From: Limnobacter olei
Lineage (GTDB): Bacteria; Pseudomonadota; Gammaproteobacteria; Burkholderiales; Burkholderiaceae_B
DNA: 64,000 nt
Direction: 5' to 3'
Assembly (NCBI RefSeq): GCF_029087225.1
Contig: NZ_JARFJD010000003.1
Location: 97,402 to 161,401, forward strand
Under the pieces are notes generated by a model, which was given only the letters and a program-made list of their open reading frames with translations, made no database searches and was not told the origin of the DNA. A program made the position numbers and the translations under genes. Below are positions 55,710 to 64,000 of this stretch, piece by piece. The first letter of the stretch is position 1; each line of letters starts with the position of its first letter.

Positions 55710-55715
55710 ATTATA
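55710..55715 (-). promoter_or_regulatory. -10 box for the TA-like pair
   Basis: On the minus strand this is a perfect TATAAT in an AT-rich stretch, just upstream of the small basic gene. No consensus -35 is visible 17 bases further up. Confidence 0.45.
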
Positions 55716-55786
55716 GAAAAAAGGAATTAAGCTGCAGGAACCTTGTTTGAAGAAACTGAATGCAGGGTTGCTTCTGGAATGAACTG

Positions 55787-56650
<864 letters not shown>

Positions 56651-56685
56651 TTATTCGCGTGATACTGCTCTATCCCCGCTTTGTA

Positions 56686-57264
56686 TCACACAGCAGGCAG
56701 GGCAAACAAATGGGCATGCACTTGGCCTGCTTTTAAATGTCGCAAAGCATCAATTTCTTGAACATTCAACGCCTTGCACAGCATGGCCTCGTCAGCCAGC
56801 AGGTTTTCGTGCCATTCGGCATATACCAACCCCTCTGGTTTCAACACTGCTTTGATCAGCGGCAGGGTGGCCAGCATCAAATCGCTTCGAAAAGGGGGGT
56901 CTAGCGCGACCAAGTCGAATTGCTTGCCCCCACCGGCCAGGCGTTTCAGGCAGGCAAGCACATCACTGGCTTCAATTTGAATGGAAGGCGGGATGCCCTC
57001 TGCGGCTGGCCATTTCGACAACAGGTAGGCTTTATTCTGCTGCAACTGGGCGACCACTTGGCGGTTTTGCTCCACCAGTACTACGTGGCTTGCCCCGCGC
57101 GAAGCCGCCTCGAACCCTAAAGCACCCGTGCCTGCGTACAAGTCGAGCACTTGCATACCTGTACAGTCTTGCCCCAACCAGTTGAACACCGTTTCCCGCA
57201 CCCGGTCCGGCGTTGGCCTTAGGCCCTCGACCGGCGCGATCGGCAGCAGGTGTCGGCGCCACAC
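56686..57264 (-). CDS. rsmD: 16S rRNA (guanine-966-N2)-methyltransferase RsmD
   Basis: RsmD (192 residues from this start) methylates G966 of 16S rRNA. Present are GLRPTPDRVRETVFNWL, the SAM loop VLDLYAGTGALGFEA and the catalytic DPPF. The conventional start, GTG 57264, drops the conserved RIIGG block, yet in-frame codons upstream encode NKLRIIGGVWRR with no ATG, GTG or TTG before the first in-frame stop. The real start may be ACG at 57306-57304 or another rare codon. The gene follows the M16 protease gene by about 44 bases or fewer. Confidence 0.9.
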   Translation of the reverse strand: MWRRHLLPIAPVEGLRPTPDRVRETVFNWLGQDCTGMQVLDLYAGTGALGFEAASRGASHVVLVEQNRQVVAQLQQNKAYLLSKWPAAEGIPPSIQIEASDVLACLKRLAGGGKQFDLVALDPPFRSDLMLATLPLIKAVLKPEGLVYAEWHENLLADEAMLCKALNVQEIDALRHLKAGQVHAHLFALPAV

Positions 57265-57308
57265 CCCACCGATGATTCGGAGCTTATTGGCCTGATTATT
57301 CGACGTAT

Positions 57309-58658
57309 TTACTCAACCTTTCCGCCCACCACCACGGTCACCAACTTGTCCGCTTTCACATGCTTGGCAAAGGCCTCGCGCGCGCTTTGAACAGTCACCT
57401 TCTCAATCTCGGCAGTCCAGTTGTCTAGGTAATCCAAGGGCATATTGTGCAAGCCCATCATGGAGATATTGCCCAGCAATTTGCCATTGCTGTCGATTCG
57501 CAAGGGAAAGCCACCAATCAGGTTTTGTTTGGCGGCATTCAATTCCGCTTGTGTGGGGCCCTTCTCGATAAAGTCCAGAATGGTTTTCCGCATTATTTGC
57601 ACGGCTTGTGCAGTGGACTCTTTCTTGGTTTGCACGCCTGCCTGGAATGGGCCTGCATCGCCTGCTGGCATAAAGTAAGAATAGGCACTATACGCCAAGC
57701 CACGCTTCTCACGAATTTCGTTCATCAAACGCGACACAAAACCACCGCCACCCAACACATGGTTGGCCACCAGCAAATCAAAGTAATCCGGTGCGCCACG
57801 GCGCATGGCGGGCAAGCCCATCAAGATATGGCTTTGCGCAGCCGGGTGGTCAATTTGAATGGTCTGGCCTTTCATGGCCGCCTGCAATTCTTGATAGTCG
57901 ACACCTCCCAAGAAGTTGCCTTGTAGTTCACCTTTCGGCAAGCCAGCGGTCAACTCGTTGGCAAGTTTCTCGGCTTGTGCGCGGGTAATATTGCCCACCA
58001 GCGAAACCACTGCCTTGTTACCCAGGTAGCGGGTTTTGTAAAACTGCTCCACATCGGCCAGGGTAATCGCTTTCAGGCTGGCTTCCGTGGTGTGTTTGCC
58101 GTAAGGGTGATTCGGGTACAGCGCTGTGGCAAATGCCCGGTCGGCCAAGGTGTCGGGTTTGGTCAAAGCCTCTTTCAGGCCAGCCACACTGCGTGCAGTT
58201 TCACGCGCCAGAATGTCGGCATTGAACACCGGCTTTTGCAGTACGGTTTTCATCAAGGAAATTGCTTTTGAGAACTCGGGCTCGGAGGTCAGTGTGCGCA
58301 ATTGCACCCCGGCAGAATCGCTGCTGGCACCGCCGGAAAACTGAGCACCCGTGTCGGCAAAACCGTCCGCAATGTCATTCTCGGAAAGGCCTTCTGCACC
58401 CCGACCAATCATGTCGCCGGTGGCGCTGGCCAGGCCTTCTTTGCCCTTGGGGTCAGCGCGGCTGCCCGCGGGGAAGTCCACACGCACATCCAGCATGGGT
58501 AACGCTTCCGCGCGCATAAACATCACTTTCGCACCGCTGGCCGCAGTCCAGCTTTCAATCGGCAATGCGGCATTGGCAGGCGCTGCAAACACGGCAGCTG
58601 CGGTGGCACCTGCGGCAAACAAGCCGCGAATGAATACTTTGTTCTTGCTACTCAACAT
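57309..58658 (-). CDS. M16-family peptidase, probably inactive partner subunit
   Basis: This 449-residue protein has a signal peptide (ending ANA-ALP near residue 31) and the two-domain M16 fold, with the C-terminal YSAYSYFMPAGDAGPF block. The zinc motif HxxEH is lost: the equivalent site reads KEGLASATGD. Such subunits pair with a catalytic M16 partner, here the next gene upstream. ATG 58658 after AGGGA is preferred to 58676. Periplasmic location is expected. Confidence 0.92.
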   Translation of the reverse strand: MLSSKNKVFIRGLFAAGATAAAVFAAPANAALPIESWTAASGAKVMFMRAEALPMLDVRVDFPAGSRADPKGKEGLASATGDMIGRGAEGLSENDIADGFADTGAQFSGGASSDSAGVQLRTLTSEPEFSKAISLMKTVLQKPVFNADILARETARSVAGLKEALTKPDTLADRAFATALYPNHPYGKHTTEASLKAITLADVEQFYKTRYLGNKAVVSLVGNITRAQAEKLANELTAGLPKGELQGNFLGGVDYQELQAAMKGQTIQIDHPAAQSHILMGLPAMRRGAPDYFDLLVANHVLGGGGFVSRLMNEIREKRGLAYSAYSYFMPAGDAGPFQAGVQTKKESTAQAVQIMRKTILDFIEKGPTQAELNAAKQNLIGGFPLRIDSNGKLLGNISMMGLHNMPLDYLDNWTAEIEKVTVQSAREAFAKHVKADKLVTVVVGGKVE

Positions 58659-58709
58659 GGTTGTAAATCCCTGCATAACTTGTTGGTGCTCAATTGATTA
58701 CTCAGTTGC

Positions 58710-60122
58710 TTAATGAGTCAAACCCTTGGGCGGCGCATCTTTCTTGTTGGGGTCAACGGGCAGCGGGAATAATGTGCCCACTGTTAGCTGATCTTGATCA
58801 AAAAATTTCTGCGCGGCGTACTGCACTTCCTGAGCGGTCACGGTTTTGATTTGTTCAATCATCCGGTCAATATCGCCCACCTCAAAACCAATGGTCACAT
58901 TCTGGCCAATTTCAACCGCCTGCCCGTACACGGAATCGCGCTTGTACACCTGGCTGGCAATCAGCTGTGCTTTCACGCGGGCCAGTTCAGCTTCGCTTAC
59001 GCCCTCATCAGCCACCTTCTTCACCTGCGCCAACAAGGCTTTTTCCAAAGCCTCTACGGTTTGGCCCGCCGCTGGCGAACCATCCAGATAAAACAGCGAT
59101 GGGCCACGGCCAGTCATGTCGTAACTGGCACCCGCCTGCAAAGCCACTTTCTGGTTTTGTACCAGCTCGCGATTCAAACGTGCACCGGAATAACCATCCA
59201 GCACAGCACTCAACACGGCCAGTGAATACGCATCACGGTCTTTCAGTACATTTTCCAGCTTCGGCACTTTGAACCCCATGATCAGATACGGGTTCTCGGC
59301 CGGTGCCTTCACTTGTACACGGCGTATGCCCTCTTGCTTGGGCTCTTCTTGCGGCTTGCGCTCTTCCAGCTTCTTGGGTTTTACCTTGCCATAGGTTTTT
59401 TCAGCCATGGCTTTTACCTGCGCGGGTTGCACATCGCCCACCACCACCAGCACCGCATTTTGCGGTGTGTACCAAGTGTCATACCACTTGCGCGCATCCT
59501 TGTAGGTCATGGCTTCAAGGTCGCTCATCCAGCCAATTACCGGTGTGCGCGTGGGGTTGGCCTGAAAAGCCGTGGCCATGAATGCCTCGTAAAGCTTGCC
59601 TGTGGCCTGGTCGTCGGTGCGGTAACGGCGTTCTTCCATCACCACCTTGATTTCTTTCTCAAACTCGCTTTCGCTGAGAATAAGATTGGCCATGCGGTCA
59701 GCTTCAAGCGCCATCACTTTGCTCAAGTCTTTGGCCTGAAGCTGCTGAAAATAAGCGGTGTAGTCACGGCTGGTGAACGCATTGTCGCGCCCACCCAGGG
59801 CAGCCACGATCTCGGAAAACTCACCCACTTTCAGGGTTTTGGTTTCTTTGAACATCATGTGCTCAAGCACGTGGGCCACACCGGTGGTGCCGTTGTACTC
59901 GTCTATCGAACCGGCCTTGTACCACACCATGTGCGCCACGGTGGGCGAACGGTGGTCTTCCTTCACCACCACACGCAAGCCGTTGTTCAGTTTGTATTCA
60001 GTCACATCGCCATCAGCGGCATTCGCCGCGTTGACCATCAGCAATTGAGCACTTGCAATCAGCAAAACGCCAGCAGCCAGTGCCGCCCAACGCCTATTCA
60101 GTTGAAAACCTGTTTTTATCAT
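58710..60122 (-). CDS. M16-family zinc metallopeptidase, catalytic subunit
   Basis: This 470-residue peptidase has a signal peptide (ending ANA-ADG near residue 36) and the inverted zinc motif HVLEH, with the downstream Glu about 75 residues later (VVMEERRYRTDD). It belongs to the pitrilysin/processing-peptidase family and should act on peptides in the periplasm with the inactive partner encoded 51 bases downstream. The gene pair facing ftsY is conserved in betaproteobacteria. Confidence 0.95.
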   Translation of the reverse strand: MIKTGFQLNRRWAALAAGVLLIASAQLLMVNAANAADGDVTEYKLNNGLRVVVKEDHRSPTVAHMVWYKAGSIDEYNGTTGVAHVLEHMMFKETKTLKVGEFSEIVAALGGRDNAFTSRDYTAYFQQLQAKDLSKVMALEADRMANLILSESEFEKEIKVVMEERRYRTDDQATGKLYEAFMATAFQANPTRTPVIGWMSDLEAMTYKDARKWYDTWYTPQNAVLVVVGDVQPAQVKAMAEKTYGKVKPKKLEERKPQEEPKQEGIRRVQVKAPAENPYLIMGFKVPKLENVLKDRDAYSLAVLSAVLDGYSGARLNRELVQNQKVALQAGASYDMTGRGPSLFYLDGSPAAGQTVEALEKALLAQVKKVADEGVSEAELARVKAQLIASQVYKRDSVYGQAVEIGQNVTIGFEVGDIDRMIEQIKTVTAQEVQYAAQKFFDQDQLTVGTLFPLPVDPNKKDAPPKGLTH

Positions 60123-60238
60123 TCAAGACACCTTTTACAGCAAACGTCCGTTTTAACCTCAATGGTAGAATAAGTCATTCAACATCTCGCTGTGTGACAG
60201 TCGTTCACACCGCTTAGTTTCCTCAATTGGAGTTTTAC

Positions 60239-61180
60239 ATGCAGATTCCTGGGCAGAGACAGGACTGGCTTGGTCGTTTGAAATCGGGTTTGACCAAAAC
60301 CCGTTCCGGCCTTACCTCCATGTTCACCGGCGAAAAGGTCGATGAAGCCTTTTTCGAAGAAATGGAAGAACGCCTGCTGCTGGCCGATTGCGGCTTGCCC
60401 GCCACCGAACTGCTGATGCAGAAGGTGCGCGACACGGTGTACCAGAAAGGCCTTACCCGGCCTGAAGACGTGCGCCTGGTGCTGCGCGACTCAGTGTTCG
60501 ATCTGCTGCGCCCCTTGGAAACCAGCATGGGCGTAGACCGTGCCCGCCCCTTGGTCATGATGGTGGTGGGTGTAAACGGCGCGGGCAAAACTACCAGCAT
60601 CGGCAAACTGGCCAACCACTATGCTGAAATTGGTTATTCCGTTCTGTTGGCCGCTGGCGACACGTTTCGAGCAGCAGCCCGAGAACAACTGGATGTGTGG
60701 GCCCAGCGCAGCAATGTGGATGTCATTTCCGCAGAGGGCAGCGACCCCGGCGCCGTGGCATTCGACTCAGTACAGGCTGGTATTTCACGAAACAAACACA
60801 TTGTGATTTGCGATACCGCAGGCCGCCTGCCCACGCAACTTCACCTCATGGAAGAGCTGAAAAAAATCAAGAAAGTGTTGGGCAAAGCCAAGATGGACGC
60901 ACCCCATGAAATTGTGCTGGTCGTAGATGCCACCAACGGCCAGAACGCCCTGCAGCAAATCAAGGCCTTTAATGATGCACTTACACTGACGGCACTTGTG
61001 GTCACCAAGCTGGACGGCACTGCCAAAGGCGGTATTCTGGCTGCCATGAGCATGAGCACCCGCGTGCCCGTGGCCTTTATTGGTGTAGGTGAAAAAATGG
61101 GCGACCTGCGCCCTTTCAGCCCCCGCGAATTTGCCAACGCCTTGGTTGGAATCGACACTGACGGAAACCAAACCGCATGA
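60239..61180 (+). CDS. ftsY: Signal recognition particle receptor FtsY
   Basis: FtsY (313 residues) is the SRP receptor GTPase for cotranslational membrane protein insertion. It holds only the N and G domains: N from about 10 to 95, then G1 GVNGAGKTTSIGKLA, G3 DTAGRLPTQ and G4 TKLDGTAKGG. The long acidic A domain of E. coli FtsY is absent. ATG 60239 with GGAG upstream is preferred to a TTG at 60227. It overlaps ftsE by ATGA. Confidence 0.97.
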   Translation: MQIPGQRQDWLGRLKSGLTKTRSGLTSMFTGEKVDEAFFEEMEERLLLADCGLPATELLMQKVRDTVYQKGLTRPEDVRLVLRDSVFDLLRPLETSMGVDRARPLVMMVVGVNGAGKTTSIGKLANHYAEIGYSVLLAAGDTFRAAAREQLDVWAQRSNVDVISAEGSDPGAVAFDSVQAGISRNKHIVICDTAGRLPTQLHLMEELKKIKKVLGKAKMDAPHEIVLVVDATNGQNALQQIKAFNDALTLTALVVTKLDGTAKGGILAAMSMSTRVPVAFIGVGEKMGDLRPFSPREFANALVGIDTDGNQTA

Positions 61181-61911
61181 TCCAATTTAAAAACGTCACC
61201 TTGAAGTACGGCACCCACGCCGCCTTGAAGGGCGTGAATTTTCAGTTGCCCAAGGGCTCATTTACCCTGCTTGAAGGCCATTCCGGCGCGGGTAAAAGCT
61301 CCATATTGCGATTGCTGGCCACGTTTGAACAACCCAGCAGCGGGGACATTCTGGTGGGCAAAAGCTCGATTGCGCGCCTGAACCGGCGCGAACGCGCACA
61401 CTACCGCCGCAATGTGGGCTACACCGGCATGGACGTTGAACTGCTGCACAACCGCAGCTGCTTTGACAACGTAGCCCTGCCCCTGCGTGTGGTGGGGCTT
61501 TCCGAGACCGATATTCAAAGCCGCGTCAAGGCTGCATTGGCCCGCGTAGGCTTAAGCCACACCGACCGCATGCTGCCCAGCGAATTGTCTGGTGGGCAAC
61601 AATTGCGTTTGCAAATTGCACGCGCAGTGGTGAACCGCCCTGCCCTGGTATTGGCCGATGAACCCACTGCCCAGCTTGATGATGAATCGGCCGCACGCGT
61701 GGTGGGCTTGCTGGAGGAATTCAACCGCGCGGGCGTGACCATTATTGTGGCCACGCATGAAGCACACCGTTTTAACCGAGTAACACATCGTTTGAAACTG
61801 GGCGAGGGCGCGGTGCTGCCAGCACCCGCCGATTTGTCGCACAACGGTGGCCGCGAGGCAGGCGTGCAAACTTTTTCCAAAGACTTTTTGAACAAGGCCT
61901 ACGGGGCTTGA
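61177..61911 (+). CDS. ftsE: Cell division ATP-binding protein FtsE
   Basis: FtsE (244 residues) is the ATPase of the FtsEX complex that activates peptidoglycan hydrolases at the division site. Walker A is GHSGAGKSSILR, the signature LSGGQQLRLQIARAV and Walker B LVLADEPTAQLD. The start overlaps the ftsY stop. It has about 20 more residues at the C-terminus than the E. coli protein. Confidence 0.96.
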   Translation: MIQFKNVTLKYGTHAALKGVNFQLPKGSFTLLEGHSGAGKSSILRLLATFEQPSSGDILVGKSSIARLNRRERAHYRRNVGYTGMDVELLHNRSCFDNVALPLRVVGLSETDIQSRVKAALARVGLSHTDRMLPSELSGGQQLRLQIARAVVNRPALVLADEPTAQLDDESAARVVGLLEEFNRAGVTIIVATHEAHRFNRVTHRLKLGEGAVLPAPADLSHNGGREAGVQTFSKDFLNKAYGA

Positions 61912-61932
61912 TCCACTTTTAAGAGACAACAC

Positions 61933-62841
61933 ATGCGTTGGTTACGTTTGCAGTGGTTTTCAATTTCTGCCGGTTTAAAACTGTGGCTTGATGAACCGCT
62001 TGGCCACCTGTTCAACGCCCTGGTACTTGCCATTGCATTGGCCATGCCCTGGACCATTGCACAGGGGCTAAGCGCGATTGTGCCCAGCATGGACCGTTGG
62101 GTGGGCGACCCTGAAATCAGCTTGTACTTCAAACCGGATGCCACACTTGATTCCGTAAAAAGTGCAGCCGCACAACTGAAGCGCGATTTCGATTTGGACA
62201 GCGTGAATATCGTCACGCCGGAGCAGGCCATGGAACGTTTGCGCACACAAAGCCAAACGCCCGATTTGGCCGAAGCCTTGCCTGAAAACCCCCTGCCCTA
62301 CACCGTGGTGGTGGTGCTTGAAGTGGACGCCACCACCGACACCCAAGCCATCGAAAACAAAATTGCGCAGTGGCAAAATTTCACCGGTGTTGAACATGTG
62401 CAGTACGACGCGCAGTGGGTTCGCCGCCTTCAATCGGTATTGAACGGCACACAAATTATTGCCATGGCTTTGGCGGTGTTAATTGCAGGCATGGTGCTGG
62501 TGGTGACCTTCAACACTGTGCGCTTGCAGCTGATTCGCAACCAGGCTGAAGTGCATGTATTGAAATCGCTGGGTGCCACCGACACCGAAGTGGGCCGCCC
62601 CACCCTGTGGTGGTCAGTCAGCCTGGCGCTGGTTGCGTTTGGTTTGGCTTATGCCGTGGTAAGCGGTGCAATGGGCCTGGCCGACGATGCCGCCGGCACC
62701 TTCATTCGTGAATTTGATCGCGACTTTCGCTTCGAGCAACCCAGCGGCATTACCGCGCTGGGGCTGATTCTGGTGTGGGTGGTGCTGGTGATGGTGGGCG
62801 CCTGGGCTTCCGTGAAAAGCACAGTGCTGCGCATTCATTGA
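61933..62841 (+). CDS. ftsX: Cell division protein FtsX
   Basis: FtsX (302 residues) is the four-helix membrane subunit of FtsEX. A first helix at about 34-55 is followed by the periplasmic domain (about 60-170, with VNIVTPEQAMERLR) that contacts amidase activators, and then three more helices with the FtsX-type VLKSLGATDTEVGRP segment. It ends 15 bases before the convergent rfbD. Confidence 0.95.
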   Translation: MRWLRLQWFSISAGLKLWLDEPLGHLFNALVLAIALAMPWTIAQGLSAIVPSMDRWVGDPEISLYFKPDATLDSVKSAAAQLKRDFDLDSVNIVTPEQAMERLRTQSQTPDLAEALPENPLPYTVVVVLEVDATTDTQAIENKIAQWQNFTGVEHVQYDAQWVRRLQSVLNGTQIIAMALAVLIAGMVLVVTFNTVRLQLIRNQAEVHVLKSLGATDTEVGRPTLWWSVSLALVAFGLAYAVVSGAMGLADDAAGTFIREFDRDFRFEQPSGITALGLILVWVVLVMVGAWASVKSTVLRIH

Positions 62842-62856
62842 TTCAACAATCTTCGC

Positions 62857-63804
62857 TCAGTAATTGAGCACAAAATTGCGAACACCTTTCGTCCATTCCG
62901 GTGGGTTTACGCGGAAGGTGTTCATTAACTTTGTGTTGTCCAACACCGAATAAGCAGGGCGTTGTGCCGCAAAATTCATGTCGGCAGTTTTTACACGTTC
63001 AATATTGGGCATGCGCTGAACAACGCCTTGCTTGTGTGCATGTTCAATCGCAAGGCAGGCATAGTCAAACCAGCTTGTTACCCCTGCCGCACTGGCATGA
63101 AAAATTTCACCGCTGGGAATTTCAGAGGGAAAGTCGGGCAGAAAAGTGGGGGTCAACTTGCCCATGGTTTTGTAGCGGTGCATGGCCACAACACCAGCCA
63201 CCGTCAAGCCCAGTTCAGCCAGCCAGTTTGCGGGTGTTGGCGCACCGGTTTGGTCGTCAACCACCTTCAGGGTGTCTCGCTCTTGCGCCAGCTTAATCAT
63301 GGTTCGGCAAAAGTTATTGCCTCGCTGGCCGTATATCCAACTGGTGCGAAACACCACCCAATTACCGCCCACTTCTTTCAGGTATTTTTCGCCTTCCAGT
63401 TTCGATTTTCCGTAAGCGTTTAGCGGGTTGGTGGCATCGGTTTCTGTGTAGGGCTGGCTGGCTTTTCCATCGAATACATAGTCAGTGCTGTAATGCACCA
63501 GCGCCACGCCCTGCTTCTTGCATTGCTCGGCCAAAATGCCCACTGCTTTTGCGTTGATGGCGTGTGCGAGTTCAGTTTCGGTTTCTGCTTTTTCTACGTT
63601 GGTGTAGGCAGCGGCGTTGATGACTACATCGGGGCGTACGTCTTTCAGTGCATTGATGAGAGTGTCGGGTTTGGCCAGGTCCGCTTTGTCACGGCCGTAG
63701 CTGATGCAGGCGTCCATTGTTTCCATCAAGGCGGGCTTGGCATGTTGACCAATGGTGTGGCCCAGTTGGCCTTGTGCGCCAAGCACGAGTACGCGAATTC
63801 CCAA
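62857..63804 (-). CDS. rfbD: dTDP-4-dehydrorhamnose reductase
   Basis: RfbD/RmlD (315 residues) makes dTDP-rhamnose for surface polysaccharide. It is an extended SDR enzyme with the NADP-binding VLGAQGQLGHTI at the start, INAAAYTNVEKAE, STDYVFDG and the catalytic YGKSKLEGE. The start is TTG at 63804 with CAGGAG nine bases upstream. It is longer than most RmlD proteins by about 15-20 residues. It is preceded on the same strand by the partial gene at the right edge, so a polysaccharide locus may extend beyond the window. Confidence 0.93.
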   Translation of the reverse strand: MGIRVLVLGAQGQLGHTIGQHAKPALMETMDACISYGRDKADLAKPDTLINALKDVRPDVVINAAAYTNVEKAETETELAHAINAKAVGILAEQCKKQGVALVHYSTDYVFDGKASQPYTETDATNPLNAYGKSKLEGEKYLKEVGGNWVVFRTSWIYGQRGNNFCRTMIKLAQERDTLKVVDDQTGAPTPANWLAELGLTVAGVVAMHRYKTMGKLTPTFLPDFPSEIPSGEIFHASAAGVTSWFDYACLAIEHAHKQGVVQRMPNIERVKTADMNFAAQRPAYSVLDNTKLMNTFRVNPPEWTKGVRNFVLNY

Positions 63805-63897
63805 AACGAAGTTCTCCTGAAAACTGTTGCGATAGTTTAACCGTATTGATTGCGGGCTTGCTCAACTGCCGGTTTGTTTAATCGAATCGGATTGGGT

Positions 63898-64000
63898 TCA
63901 GCTGTCCCGCAGCTTTTTAACCGCCCACTCGGCTTGGGTTCCGATCTCTTGGCGCTCGTTAATCGCCCAATCGGCTTGGGTTCCGATCTCTCGCCAGAAA
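63898..64000 (-). CDS. C-terminal end of an unknown gene with 14-residue repeats (cut by window edge)
   Basis: The minus-strand frame entering from the right edge reads FWREIGTQADWAINE, then RQEIGTQAEWAVKK and LRDS before a TGA at 63898-63900. Two copies of a 14-residue unit with the core EIGTQA-D/E-WA are thus present at the end. I do not recognise the protein. The gene lies 93 bases upstream of rfbD on the same strand, so it may be part of a polysaccharide or glycosylation locus. Confidence 0.6.
   Translation of the reverse strand, partial: FWREIGTQADWAINERQEIGTQAEWAVKKLRDS
63917..64000. repeat. 42-bp tandem repeat, two copies
   Basis: Two units starting at TTAA (63917 and 63959) share a long near-identical core beginning CGGCTTGGGTTCCGATCTCT, with a period of 42 bases, a multiple of three. 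The repeat probably continues beyond the edge. Confidence 0.75.

Overview
This window looks like ordinary chromosome from a betaproteobacterium of the order Burkholderiales. The evidence is the gene order: petABC next to sspA, then tatCBA, hinT, the his genes, murA, ibaG and mla on one strand; kdsD-kdsC-lptCAB-rpoN-hpf-ptsN-hprK-rapZ; lolB-ispE-tRNA-Gln-prs-rplY; and M16 proteases facing ftsY-ftsE-ftsX. Limnobacter is a plausible genus, but that is an inference from synteny and base composition judged by eye. No rRNA, insertion sequence, prophage or CRISPR array was seen, and no stretch of 300 bases lacks a gene.

Layout. 1-2865 (minus): start of sspA, then the cytochrome bc1 genes petA, petB and petC. 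3011-4949: a Nif3-like protein and a divergent DegS-like protease. 4989-20674 (minus): an unbroken run of small gaps and overlaps, read in the order mlaF-E-D-A-C-B, an ABC-2 exporter, ibaG, murA, hisG-D-C-B-H-A-F-I-E, hinT, tatA-B-C. It joins phospholipid transport, cell wall synthesis, histidine synthesis and Tat export. 20806-28710 (plus): a compact eight-gene operon for a secretin-based system of the type IV pilus / type II secretion superfamily. 28720-38595: a CPA2 antiporter, then Kdo and LPS transport genes, sigma-54 and the nitrogen PTS group. 38548-40495 (minus): mutY and mutM. 40575-45656 (plus): TPR lipoprotein, lolB, ispE, tRNA-Gln, prs, rplY. 45763-54741: exoD, an Lrp-type regulator, a long-form leuA, pth, a patatin-like protein, a chemoreceptor, ychF and an envelope protein. 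54738-55699 (minus): a possible toxin-antitoxin-like pair. 55787-60122 (minus): ferredoxin, coaD, rsmD and two M16 proteases. 60239-62841 (plus): ftsY, ftsE, ftsX. 62857-64000 (minus): rfbD and the repeat-bearing end of an unknown gene.

The best candidate for something little described is the secretin operon at 20.8-28.7 kb. It has a lipoprotein secretin with a TPR-like tail, a short GspE-type ATPase without its usual N-terminal domain, a GspF/PilC-type platform protein, two one-helix proteins that I cannot assign by sequence, a large prepilin-like protein lacking Glu5 with a dense cysteine cluster, and two further prepilins. Five of its seven junctions are ATGA overlaps. It carries no prepilin peptidase. 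The second candidate is the pair at 54.7-55.7 kb: a small basic protein followed by a zinc-ribbon protein with two ribbon-helix-helix-like segments, under a -10 box and a perfect 7-bp palindrome. Other points to check are the start of rsmD, a terminator hairpin that seems to cover the pth ribosome binding site, and a 42-bp coding repeat at the right edge.
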